NCBI RefSeq assembly: GCF_002591915.1
Contig: NZ_NIHB01000001.1
Location: 958,781 to 1,022,780, forward strand
Length of the DNA: 64,000 bases
Direction of reading: 5' to 3'
Source: Marinicella litoralis
Lineage (GTDB): Bacteria > Pseudomonadota > Gammaproteobacteria > Xanthomonadales > Marinicellaceae
The notes under the pieces are model-generated. The model had not been told where the DNA came from. It searched no databases and was given only the letters and a program-made list of their open reading frames with translations. The position numbers were made by a program, and so were the translations under genes. How positions within the stretch are numbered: the first letter of the stretch is position 1; each line of letters starts with the position of its first letter. Of this stretch, positions 46,227-54,664 are shown one piece after another.

Positions 46227-47414
46227 ATGCAAACAAAAGAAACTGCCACCGATACTGCCGCTGAACCTGTCAGTGATGTCACTTTAGCCATCAATAATTT
46301 TTCCTCCTACTTACCTGAAACTTGGCAACCGTACTGGGAAAAAGTACAAAGCATTCCTTTTTTGGGTTTTATTTTGCTGGTCGTACTTGGTTATTTGGTG
46401 GCAAAAATAGGTGTGGTTATTATCAGCAAAAGCCTGAGCCAAATCACCAAAAGAACCCAGAGTCATGTCGATGACCAATTGATCCTAATTCTTAAAAGGC
46501 CGTTGTTCTTAACCCTGTTCTTTTTCTTTTTGGGTATGGCCATCAAAACCGTTGGCTTGGCGTCAGGCATAGAAAGTTCTTTGATCAGGATACTGGCTTC
46601 CATTCTCGCATTTACCTGGATGATGCGCGGTTTTAAAGTGCTGAACTTATTGTTAGGTACGCTTTCAAAATTCAAGGGCAAGTATGAAATGATACAGCCC
46701 AAAACCATCCCGTTGTTTGACTTGATTGGTAAAATCCTGTTGATTGCGATGGGTTCATACGCCTTGTTGATTATTTGGGGCATCAACCCCACGGCCTGGT
46801 TGGCCTCAGCAGGTGTGATTGGTATAGCGGTTGGTTTCGCCGCCAAGGACACCTTGGCCAATTTATTTTCTGGTTTTTTCATCATTGCAGACACGCCATA
46901 CAAAGTAGGTGATTTTGTTAATTTAGATTCAGGCGAACGCGGAATGGTCACTCATGTGGGCATGCGCTCAACCCGCTTATTAACCCGAGACGATGTAGAA
47001 ATCACCATCCCAAATAATGTCATCGGCAATGCCAAAATCATCAATGAAAGTACCGGCCGTTGGGAAAAAACCCGATTGCGTATCAAAGTGGGTGCAGCTT
47101 ATGGCACCGATGCCAATCAGGTGTGTCAGGTATTGATGGAAGTTGCCAACAACCATTCAGACGTGGTTAAAGAACCTGAAGCACGTGTCAGATTCAGGGC
47201 ATTTGGCGCCTCTTCATTGGATTTTGAATTGTTGGTGTGGATTGCACAACCCGTCCTGCGTGGTCGAATCAGTCATGAGCTTCACATGAAGGTGTATGAG
47301 GCATTCAATGCAGCAGGTATTGAAATTCCTTATGCCAAACAAGATGTATACATCAAAGAATTCCCAAGTCAACCCAACCCTGAAAAAGCGCATTCTGATT
47401 CAGCGGCAGAATGA
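46227..47414 (+). CDS. MscS-family mechanosensitive channel
   Basis: A 395-residue protein with three or four membrane helices, the pore helix SAGVIGIAVGFAAKDTLANLFSGFFI typical of MscS TM3, and a cytoplasmic beta domain (YKVGDFVNLDSGERGMVTHVG ... TRDDVEITIPNNVIGNAKI). It is longer than E. coli MscS (286) and of the YbdG/YnaI size class. It opens under hypo-osmotic shock. It starts 6 bp after sspB and is followed at 7 bp by hrpA, so all may share a transcript. Confidence 0.92.
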   Translation: MQTKETATDTAAEPVSDVTLAINNFSSYLPETWQPYWEKVQSIPFLGFILLVVLGYLVAKIGVVIISKSLSQITKRTQSHVDDQLILILKRPLFLTLFFFFLGMAIKTVGLASGIESSLIRILASILAFTWMMRGFKVLNLLLGTLSKFKGKYEMIQPKTIPLFDLIGKILLIAMGSYALLIIWGINPTAWLASAGVIGIAVGFAAKDTLANLFSGFFIIADTPYKVGDFVNLDSGERGMVTHVGMRSTRLLTRDDVEITIPNNVIGNAKIINESTGRWEKTRLRIKVGAAYGTDANQVCQVLMEVANNHSDVVKEPEARVRFRAFGASSLDFELLVWIAQPVLRGRISHELHMKVYEAFNAAGIEIPYAKQDVYIKEFPSQPNPEKAHSDSAAE

Positions 47415-47421
47415 TTGCTGA

Positions 47422-50400
47422 ATGGTGCAGGCCGACATTGATAAATTGATTGAGCAAATGCCTGGCCATGTACTGGCCAAGGACTTCCATCGCTTAAAAA
47501 ATCTACTCAGCAAAGCCAAAAACAACCCCCAACGACTCAGTCAAGCATTGGATGCCTTAGGCAAATCGCAAAGTGCTTGTCAACTCAGGGCGTCCGCGCT
47601 GCCTGAAATTGAACTGGAGGCTGATTTACCAATCAGTCAACAAGCTGAAAAAATTTCAACCACCATTCAGAACAACCAAGTCACCATTATCGCGGGTGAA
47701 ACTGGTTCGGGTAAAACCACGCAAATTCCTAAAATTTGCCTACAAGCCGGATTGGGACGAACGGGTCAAATTGCCTGTACCCAGCCACGCAGGATTGCAG
47801 CCAAATCAGTGGCCCAAAGGGTGGCCGATGAAATCAACAACCCCTTGGGACAAGCCATTGGTTACCAAGTCAGGTTTGATGAAAAATACAGTCAAAATGG
47901 CTATGTTAGGTTCATGACGGATGGGATATTGCTGCAGCAAACCTTACGCGATAAATGGCTGACTGACTATGACACCATCATCATAGATGAGGCCCATGAG
48001 CGCAGTTTAAACATTGATTTCTTGCTGGGTTTTATCAAACAGCTGATTGCCAAAAGGAAAGACCTTAAGGTGGTGATTACATCAGCCACCATTGATACCG
48101 AAAAGTTTTCCAAGCACTTTGATGGTGCTCCCATCATCAATGTAAGTGGCCGTTCATTTCCAGTCACCGCACATTATCGACCTTTGGATGAACACAACCT
48201 AGAATTGAATCAGGGGATCATCCGTGCCATCGATGAAATTTATGCGCACAGTGGCGTTGGTGATGTCTTGGTTTTTTTACCTGGCGAACGGGAAATCAAT
48301 GAAGCGGCCGATCAATTGAAACGCAAACATTTACCGAACACGGAAATCCTCAAATTATATGCTCGATTGACAGCCGCAGATCAAATGAAAATCTTTAAAC
48401 CTGGCGATAAACGCCGGGTGATATTGACCACCAATGTGGCAGAAACGTCATTGACGGTGCCACGCATTCATTATGTGATTGATTCTGGTTTGGCCAGAAT
48501 CAGTCGCTATTCATCACGCAGTAAAATTCAAGGCTTACAGATAGAAGACATTGCTCAAGACAGTGCCAATCAACGCATGGGTCGTTGTGGACGGATTGCC
48601 GATGGTCATTGTTACCGCTTATACAGTGAACAGGATTTTGACAGCCGACCCGAGCATACCGACGCCGAAATCATGCGAACATCATTGGCTTCGGTGATTT
48701 TACAAACCCATGTACTGAGCTTGGGTCATTTAACCGATTTCCCATTCATTGACCAGCCAGATTATAAAATGGTCAACGATGGTTATCAGTTATTGATTGA
48801 GTTACAAGCTTTGGATGAGGGGCAACAATTGACTCAAATCGGCCGGATGATGGCTCACTTGCCAATCGATGTGCAGTTGGGACGGATATTGATCATGGCC
48901 AATGATTTAGGCTGTCTCAAAGACATCTTGGTGATCGTCTCGGGTTTGTCGCTACAAGACCCCAGAGAGAGGCCTTTGGAGTGGTCACAGGCCGCCGACA
49001 AAGCCCATCAAAAATACATTCATGAGAAATCAGATTTCATGTCATTGTTGAACCTGTGGCAACAACTGAATAAAAAAAGAAACCAACTGAAAAACAAAGG
49101 ATTCAAGCAATGGTGTCGCGAAAATTTTATTTCCATCAAAAGATACATGGAATGGAAGGATGTTAACCGCCAGTTGACCTCATTGGTCAGCCAACAAAAA
49201 ATGCGCATCACCGATTCAATCTCAGATCCTGAAGCCAATTACCAACAGCTTCACAAAGCTTTGTTATCGGGTTTTATTTCACACATAGGCATGCACCAAT
49301 CTGATCGTGAATACCTGGGTACACGGAATAAAAAGTTCATGATCTTTCCAGGCTCTGGACTGTATGGTCGCGCGCCCAAATGGATATTGGCCGGTCAAAT
49401 TGTGCACACCAGTCAAGTGTTTGCTCGCATGGTGGCAGAACTGCAAGCCGAATGGATCAATGAGATGGGACAGCACCTCATCAAAAAAACCCATTATGAT
49501 CCTTTTTGGTCAAAGAAAAAAGGCACGGTGATGGGCTACCAACGCAGTGTGTTGTTGGGCATGATTTTAAATGAAAAACAAGCCTTCCATTATGGTCCTA
49601 AAGACCCAGCTGGATCACGCAAACTGTTCATCAGTCAGGGATTGGTTGAACAACAGATGCATACCCGATTAGGGTTTTATCACCACAATGCCAAATTGAT
49701 TGCATCCATACAAGCCGAAGAAGACCGACACAGAAAAAAAGATTTATTGATAGACCCGAATAAGCTGTATGACTTGTACGATGCGGTGATTCCAGCCAAT
49801 ATCTATTCTGAACCCCAATTAAAAAAATGGGTAGAAAAGCATGGTGATGAAAAATTACGGTTCAGTGACGAGGATTTATACCTGCGCAAAACTCCAGTCG
49901 ATCGCGCTAAGCTGTTTCCTGAAACCATCACCATCAGAAAGCTGACATTAAATTTAAGCTATGAATTCCAGCCGGGTACCGATGCCGATGGGGTGACAGC
50001 GCACATTGCATTGCCATGGTTGAATGCATTGAATGCCAACGACTTTGAATATTTGGTTCCAGGTTTGTTACCTGAAAAAATTGAAATGTTGATCAAAGGC
50101 TTGGCGAAAAACATCCGTCGTGGTTTGTTTCCAATTAAGGAGTATGCTGAAATCATCAGTGATGAGCTGGATCATGCACAAGCGTTTTATCCACAACTGG
50201 TCAAGCGGGTGTTTAAGAAAAACGGACTACAGACCCAAGTTGAAGATTGGCAATCGACAGAATTGGCCGATCATTTGAAGTTTCGTTTTGTGGTTTATGA
50301 CAACAACAAACAAGTGTTGAAAAGTGGTCGCGACTTCAATGCCTTGTTGGATGATTTCAGTCAACAAGCCAATCGCAGTTTTCAAAAAACGGCATCAAAA

Positions 50401-51243
50401 TCCAATAAAATCAATGGTGCCACCGATTGGGTTTTTGGGGAGTTGAACCAACAAGTCCAATTAGACAATGGATTACTGGCTTTTCAAGCGGTGGTTGATC
50501 AAGAAAATGCAGTCGGCTTGCGGCTGTTTGAAAACCAACATCAAGCAGAATTGAAACACATACAAGGCATCAAAAGATTGCTCAAAATCAAATACCCGAA
50601 AATCATTAAACAAGCACAAAAAGTCAACATCAGCCTCAAAGCTGAAATGGCTTGGAATGCCTTGGAAAGTGGCCTGAAACTTAATGATGAATTGATTGAC
50701 GCCTTGTTAGAAAAACAAATCGCAGCTCACCCATGGGTGGGCATGCAAAAAGAATTTGATCAACTGGCAGATCAATTGAGCCGAAAACTGTACAAAGAAA
50801 CTTATGACTGGGCCCAAAAGTTGGCACCAGTGATCGAACAGTGGTATACCTTATGGCAACAAGTTGAAGCCAAATATGATTTGTTGACTGAAGCCAGTTA
50901 TGAAGACATGCAATACCAGCTGGACTATTTAATCTATGCCGATTGTCTACATCACATTCGCTTGACTGACCTGGAACACTACCATCGATTTTTAAAAGGT
51001 TTATCAATGCGCTTGGAAAGTGCACTGCATTCTCCACCCAAAGAAGCTGAAAAACTCAAAGAATTGAATGCAGTGAGTCAGCCGTTTTATCAACATTGTG
51101 ACCTCGTGGATGAATTCACCGAAGCGCACCAAGATTTTCTGATGTTGCTGGAAGAATTGCGTGTTTCCCTGTTTGCTCAGAGCTTGGGTACCAAACAAAA
51201 GGTCTCTGTGAAAAGGCTTAAACAAGCATTCAAAGAACTGTAA
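47422..51243 (+). CDS. hrpA: ATP-dependent RNA helicase HrpA
   Basis: A 1273-residue DEAH helicase of full family length. Walker A is GETGSGKT (from residue 92), the DEAH box is D189-E-A-H192, followed by SATID, TNVAETSLTVPRIHYVIDSG and QRMGRCGRIADG. The helicase-associated and OB-fold domains follow, then the HrpA-specific C-terminal half (DUF3418 region, residues from about 700). In E. coli HrpA acts on mRNA and collided ribosomes. Confidence 0.96.
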   Translation: MVQADIDKLIEQMPGHVLAKDFHRLKNLLSKAKNNPQRLSQALDALGKSQSACQLRASALPEIELEADLPISQQAEKISTTIQNNQVTIIAGETGSGKTTQIPKICLQAGLGRTGQIACTQPRRIAAKSVAQRVADEINNPLGQAIGYQVRFDEKYSQNGYVRFMTDGILLQQTLRDKWLTDYDTIIIDEAHERSLNIDFLLGFIKQLIAKRKDLKVVITSATIDTEKFSKHFDGAPIINVSGRSFPVTAHYRPLDEHNLELNQGIIRAIDEIYAHSGVGDVLVFLPGEREINEAADQLKRKHLPNTEILKLYARLTAADQMKIFKPGDKRRVILTTNVAETSLTVPRIHYVIDSGLARISRYSSRSKIQGLQIEDIAQDSANQRMGRCGRIADGHCYRLYSEQDFDSRPEHTDAEIMRTSLASVILQTHVLSLGHLTDFPFIDQPDYKMVNDGYQLLIELQALDEGQQLTQIGRMMAHLPIDVQLGRILIMANDLGCLKDILVIVSGLSLQDPRERPLEWSQAADKAHQKYIHEKSDFMSLLNLWQQLNKKRNQLKNKGFKQWCRENFISIKRYMEWKDVNRQLTSLVSQQKMRITDSISDPEANYQQLHKALLSGFISHIGMHQSDREYLGTRNKKFMIFPGSGLYGRAPKWILAGQIVHTSQVFARMVAELQAEWINEMGQHLIKKTHYDPFWSKKKGTVMGYQRSVLLGMILNEKQAFHYGPKDPAGSRKLFISQGLVEQQMHTRLGFYHHNAKLIASIQAEEDRHRKKDLLIDPNKLYDLYDAVIPANIYSEPQLKKWVEKHGDEKLRFSDEDLYLRKTPVDRAKLFPETITIRKLTLNLSYEFQPGTDADGVTAHIALPWLNALNANDFEYLVPGLLPEKIEMLIKGLAKNIRRGLFPIKEYAEIISDELDHAQAFYPQLVKRVFKKNGLQTQVEDWQSTELADHLKFRFVVYDNNKQVLKSGRDFNALLDDFSQQANRSFQKTASKSNKINGATDWVFGELNQQVQLDNGLLAFQAVVDQENAVGLRLFENQHQAELKHIQGIKRLLKIKYPKIIKQAQKVNISLKAEMAWNALESGLKLNDELIDALLEKQIAAHPWVGMQKEFDQLADQLSRKLYKETYDWAQKLAPVIEQWYTLWQQVEAKYDLLTEASYEDMQYQLDYLIYADCLHHIRLTDLEHYHRFLKGLSMRLESALHSPPKEAEKLKELNAVSQPFYQHCDLVDEFTEAHQDFLMLLEELRVSLFAQSLGTKQKVSVKRLKQAFKEL

Positions 51244-51266
51244 ATCAGGGCCATCGGTAAGGCAAT

Positions 51267-51304
51267 CCTGGTTGGCAATAATAAAATGCCAGCCAAAGGT
51301 TTTT
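51267..51304 (+). terminator. terminator of hrpA
   Basis: CCTGGTTGGC pairs with GCCAGCC-aa-AGG (one G-U, a 2-base bulge) over an 11-base loop, followed by TTTTT. It lies 24 bp after the stop and abuts the end of the convergent aminotransferase gene. Confidence 0.6.
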
Positions 51305-52532
51305 AGACATTTGAACCGCAAAAAATTTCATGCAGTGCCTTGATCAGCGCATCCACTTCTTCAGCCGTGTTGTAATGTGCCAGGCTGATTCTGACCACGC
51401 CTTGTTTATCGCGCAAGCCTAAATGATCAATCAATTTCACGGCATAAAAGTCACCGAAGCGAATACCAATGTGGTGTTGATCTACATGTTCAACGATGGC
51501 ATCTGAAGCCAGTGATTCATGGACCATTGATAAAGTGGCAACGCGTTGATTGACCGCACTGTTGTTGATGCCGACAATGCGAATTTCTGGCACGGTGGCT
51601 AAGTAGTCTAATAACTTTTGTAACAAAGTGGCTTCATGCAAAGCAATCCAGTCATAGGCTTTGCTTAAATCAGCGCGATTCACCGCCACCGAATGCCCAG
51701 CACCTAATTCACACAAATACTTTACCACCCCACCCATGGCATAACACAGCTCATAATTGACATTGCCGGGTTGGAATTTATAGGGTGTGGTTTGAATAAA
51801 AGCGTGATTGAAACCAGGTAACGCATCCAATATTTTTAACTTGCCGTACATCACCCCTTGGTGTGGACCGAAGGTTTTGTAGGTGCTGAAAAAATAGAAA
51901 TCCACATCCCAAGCTTGCACATCAATCAGGCGATGCGGCGCATAGGCCACCCCATCAACGCATGCCATGGCACCGTGGTCGTGTATCAATTGGGTCCATT
52001 CGGTAATTGGATTGATTGTTCCGAGGATATTCGACACATGGGTAAAACAAACCAGTTGGGTTCTTTCTGTCATCAATGCCAACAGATCATCGCTGTGAAG
52101 TTCAAATGTATCTGGCCTGATTTTCCAGGTCTTGATAACGATGCCTTGTTGTTGCAAATCTACCCAGGCCGCTCGATTGGCTTCATGATCCACATCGGTG
52201 ATGATCACCTCATCACCGGCTTGCCAGCCTTTGGCCAAACACAGACTCAAAATACGAATCAAAGACGTACTGCTGGCACCCACAATCACTTCTTCCGTCC
52301 GCTTGGCATTGACATAGGTTTGGATCGCCAAGGTGGCCTGTTCCAGTTGTTTCGTGGCGGCAGCTGACGTTGCATAACTGGCACCCAGTTGCACATCGTA
52401 TTCAGTCAAGTATTTAACAATCGCCTCGATTGCATGCCGCACTGTTTGTGAACCACCGGCATTGTCCATAAAAACCATAGCTTGGTCTTTTTGAAAAACC
52501 GGAAATTGTGATCTGACCCAATCAATGTCCAT
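51303..52532 (-). CDS. class V aminotransferase / cysteine desulfurase-like protein
   Basis: A 409-residue PLP enzyme of the fold-type I class V group. The PLP lysine lies in FFSTYKTFGPHQG, and the cofactor Asp/His region is CVDGVAYAPHRLIDV. The N-terminal MDNAGGSQ matches the cysteine desulfurase-like subgroup (TIGR01976-like). No Cys stands in the place of the mobile catalytic Cys of IscS/SufS, so sulfur mobilisation is doubtful and the reaction is unknown. ATG 52532 has GGA 7 bases upstream; ATG 52553 is an in-frame alternative adding seven residues. Confidence 0.82.
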   Translation of the reverse strand: MDIDWVRSQFPVFQKDQAMVFMDNAGGSQTVRHAIEAIVKYLTEYDVQLGASYATSAAATKQLEQATLAIQTYVNAKRTEEVIVGASSTSLIRILSLCLAKGWQAGDEVIITDVDHEANRAAWVDLQQQGIVIKTWKIRPDTFELHSDDLLALMTERTQLVCFTHVSNILGTINPITEWTQLIHDHGAMACVDGVAYAPHRLIDVQAWDVDFYFFSTYKTFGPHQGVMYGKLKILDALPGFNHAFIQTTPYKFQPGNVNYELCYAMGGVVKYLCELGAGHSVAVNRADLSKAYDWIALHEATLLQKLLDYLATVPEIRIVGINNSAVNQRVATLSMVHESLASDAIVEHVDQHHIGIRFGDFYAVKLIDHLGLRDKQGVVRISLAHYNTAEEVDALIKALHEIFCGSNV

Positions 52533-52647
52533 GTTGTAATCCACAAAAAGCATACATTCTAATTGGCTTGTTCGGTTGGGGCAAATGTAACTGAGTTAAA
52601 ATAGCAGACTGGCATGTGGCTCTGGCCATAGATTATAATGTTTTGCT

Positions 52648-53067
52648 ATGTTAATAATCTCCAATACTGTGCAAATAGCGGATTCGGAAATCGAGCTGAC
52701 AGCCATCAGAGCCCAAGGTCCGGGTGGTCAGAATGTCAATAAAGTATCCAGTGCGATTCACTTGCGTTTTGATATTGAGCATTCAAGCTTGCCGGAATTT
52801 TATAAAGAACAGCTGTTAAAGTTATCCGATCAGCGCATCAGCAAAGAGGGTGTTATTATTATCAAAGCCCAGCAATTCAGAACCCAAGAAAAAAATAAAG
52901 CAGATGCCTTGGATCGGTTGAAACAGCTCATTCTCTCAGCGGTTGTTCAACCAAAGAAACGCAAAGCCACACGCCCAAGCAAAGCATCGAAAAAAAAGCG
53001 TTTGGACGCAAAAACACGCAGGGGTCATACTAAAAACCTGCGAAAGCCTGTTGCCAGTGATGATTGA
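52648..53067 (+). CDS. arfB: alternative ribosome-rescue factor ArfB (YaeJ)
   Basis: A 139-residue peptidyl-tRNA hydrolase that frees stalled ribosomes. It has the catalytic GGQ in RAQGPGGQNVNKVSSA and the basic C-terminal tail (KKRKATRPSKASKKKRLDAK) that enters the empty mRNA channel. There is no stop-codon recognition domain, as expected. Confidence 0.95.
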   Translation: MLIISNTVQIADSEIELTAIRAQGPGGQNVNKVSSAIHLRFDIEHSSLPEFYKEQLLKLSDQRISKEGVIIIKAQQFRTQEKNKADALDRLKQLILSAVVQPKKRKATRPSKASKKKRLDAKTRRGHTKNLRKPVASDD

Positions 53068-53125
53068 AACACATACTTTGCTTGTAATCATCGCAGCTGA
53101 ATACGACTTCTGAACTGCAGAAACA

Positions 53126-53150
53126 AACACTTGAAATTCAAATGAGTGTT
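53126..53150. other. inverted repeat upstream of the 86-aa gene
   Basis: AACACT and AGTGTT are separated by 13 bases that themselves hold TTGAAATTCAA. The repeat lies about 110 bp before the ATG at 53260 and is a possible operator. The rest of this 192-bp gap shows nothing else. Confidence 0.25.
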
Positions 53151-53259
53151 CATTTGTGTCCCAATAGATTGCTATTTTTGTGACGAAGCCCCGCAAAAAC
53201 ATCGATCAGTGTTGCTAATATATTCAGCATAACAACAAAAAATAAATGAGGGCACACAC

Positions 53260-53520
53260 ATGAAAAAGTCAAATGAATTTCCATCTAGCAGCGGTCATTC
53301 TGATCGATGCATCCATGATGATGAGCCGTTGGCAGGGGTTGAATTGGATAAAATCAGGGTCCTCGCAGACAAGGAAAGTGCCCTTGATCATCATGAAATC
53401 CGTGAATTGACCAAAATCATATTGAAAATTGATCCAGTCAAAGTGGACGAATCATTACAAGCCAAATTCAATTCAATCATGCACAAAGTCAGGGCTCAAT
53501 TTGCCCAACAAATGATCTGA
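53260..53520 (+). CDS. conserved-looking small protein of unknown function
   Basis: An 86-residue, soluble, mostly helical protein. The start at ATG 53260 has GAGGG about 8 bases upstream. Residues 8-25 are His/Asp-rich, with one Cys (SDRCIHDDEP). The C-terminal 60 residues form two or three amphipathic helices (HEIRELTKIILKI, SLQAKFNSIMHKVRAQFAQQM). The size and helices recall small anti-sigma or chaperone-like proteins such as FlgM, but I see no diagnostic motif. Single gene. Confidence 0.55.
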   Translation: MKKSNEFPSSSGHSDRCIHDDEPLAGVELDKIRVLADKESALDHHEIRELTKIILKIDPVKVDESLQAKFNSIMHKVRAQFAQQMI

Positions 53521-53645
53521 GTGATCAGCTTAAGGGGTTTGTTTTTATCCACTCGCCTTGCTGAACCCATGTAAATAACCGAAACAATGGTCGATTAAAA
53601 TGATGTTAATTCGGTATGATTGTGGTTTAAAGGAATGGTATGTAA

Positions 53646-54176
53646 ATGAAAAAAGTACATCAATTGGGTTTTATTGTGGTTTGCATGGTGTTTTGTACTG
53701 TGGCTCATGCCCAAGAAACGTTGACTGATCACACTTATAAACTGAGTGAAGGGGCTGAACCTGGAATGGGGGCACTGTCGGATGTTTCGTGGTTGGTGGG
53801 ATCGTGGCAAGGCACCGCCTTTGGCAGTCAATTTGAAGAGGTGTGGAACCCAGCTTCTGCCGGCTCCATGGTCGGCATGTTTAAATTGTTTGATGAAGAA
53901 AAAGGTGTTAACTTTTATGAGCTGATGCTACTGAGAGAACAGCAGGGCAGTTTGGAGTTGTTGGTTAAACATTTTTCTGCAGACTTTATTGCATGGGAAG
54001 ACAAAGCAGATTTTATTACATTTAAACTGGTCAGGATTGAGGAAAAAGCAGTGCACTTTTCAGGCTTGAGTTTTTATCAGAAAAGCCCAGATAAAATTGA
54101 AGGCTATATTGTGATGAAACACAAAGATGGCAGCAGAACAGAGCATTTAATCTCGTATAAGAGGACCATGGATTGA
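53646..54176 (+). CDS. secreted DUF6265-like protein
   Basis: A 176-residue protein with a signal peptide (KKVHQLGFIVVCMVFCTVAHA, cleavage before QE). The mature part opens with DVSWLVGSWQG and continues with FEEVWNPASAGSMVGMFKL and FYELMLLREQQGSLELLVKHF, the pattern of DUF6265, a lipocalin-like beta-barrel family. Probably periplasmic; the ligand is unknown. Confidence 0.8.
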   Translation: MKKVHQLGFIVVCMVFCTVAHAQETLTDHTYKLSEGAEPGMGALSDVSWLVGSWQGTAFGSQFEEVWNPASAGSMVGMFKLFDEEKGVNFYELMLLREQQGSLELLVKHFSADFIAWEDKADFITFKLVRIEEKAVHFSGLSFYQKSPDKIEGYIVMKHKDGSRTEHLISYKRTMD

Positions 54177-54200
54177 TGGCATTCATAGACTGAAAATACC

Positions 54201-54592
54201 ATGAACTGAATCTTTAAGCATTGCAAATGTAAATCAAAAAGCGTTTACCTGAGTACAATATTTATTTGCTTTGCCTTGCCTTTACGGACCGAGGGTGTTC
54301 GATCAAATAAAGCCATAGACAATGCGCTGCCACAAGTTATTTTCGGTTCAGCCCCAAGTCTTATGTTTATCTTTGGGCCATTGCTTTTATGCAAGTCATT
54401 TTAAACAACTGACCTTCCATTCTTTTTTAAACTTCTTGGTTGCGTCTTACATCAGGTGCCATTTTTTACGAGCTTGAACAGCATTGGCGTGTTGTGTATT
54501 TTGATGTTAATGATCTGATTGCCATTGGTTTAGGTGTTGTATTGATGCTTGGTGTTCATAAAATCGATTATTTCAAAGAAAATCAATATTGA
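54201..54592 (+). pseudogene. decayed small membrane-protein gene (stop plus two frameshifts)
   Basis: This stretch fills most of the 488-bp gap before the AbgT gene. From ATG 54201 the frame hits TGA at codon 3 but then reads on as coding-like hydrophobic sequence (VYLSTIFICFALPLRT ... ALPQVIFGSAPSLMFIFGPL) to TAA at 54402. The next frame continues it (KQLTFHSFLNFLVAS) from 54403. After another shift near 54445 the third frame gives LTSGAIFYELEQHW, then FDVNDLIAIGLGVVLMLG, and stops at 54592. Joined, it would encode about 125 residues with three or four membrane helices. I do not recognise the family. Indels lie near T-runs, so a sequencing error is possible for those, but not for the TGA. 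Confidence 0.6.
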
Positions 54593-54607
54593 TTCAAAGT
54601 ACCCATC

Positions 54608-54636
54608 TTGATTAAATTTGTTGATTTGGGTATAAC
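54608..54636 (+). promoter_or_regulatory. sigma70-type promoter of the AbgT-family gene
   Basis: TTGATT (54608-54613), 17-bp spacer, TATAAC (54631-54636), 28 bases before the ATG at 54665. AAGAGG serves as the ribosome-binding site. Confidence 0.6.
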
Positions 54637-54664
54637 AGGTTTAACGAATTTTTAAGAGGCCGAC

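Noticed and set aside
46463-46951. 162-codon minus-strand frame
   Set aside because: Antisense to the MscS pore and beta domain; composition is that of a shadow frame.
51858-52367. 169-codon plus-strand frame
   Set aside because: Antisense to the class V aminotransferase core containing the PLP lysine; no start signal.
52936-53202. 88-codon minus-strand frame overlapping arfB
   Set aside because: Half of it is antisense to the arfB basic tail; no ribosome-binding site and no protein features.
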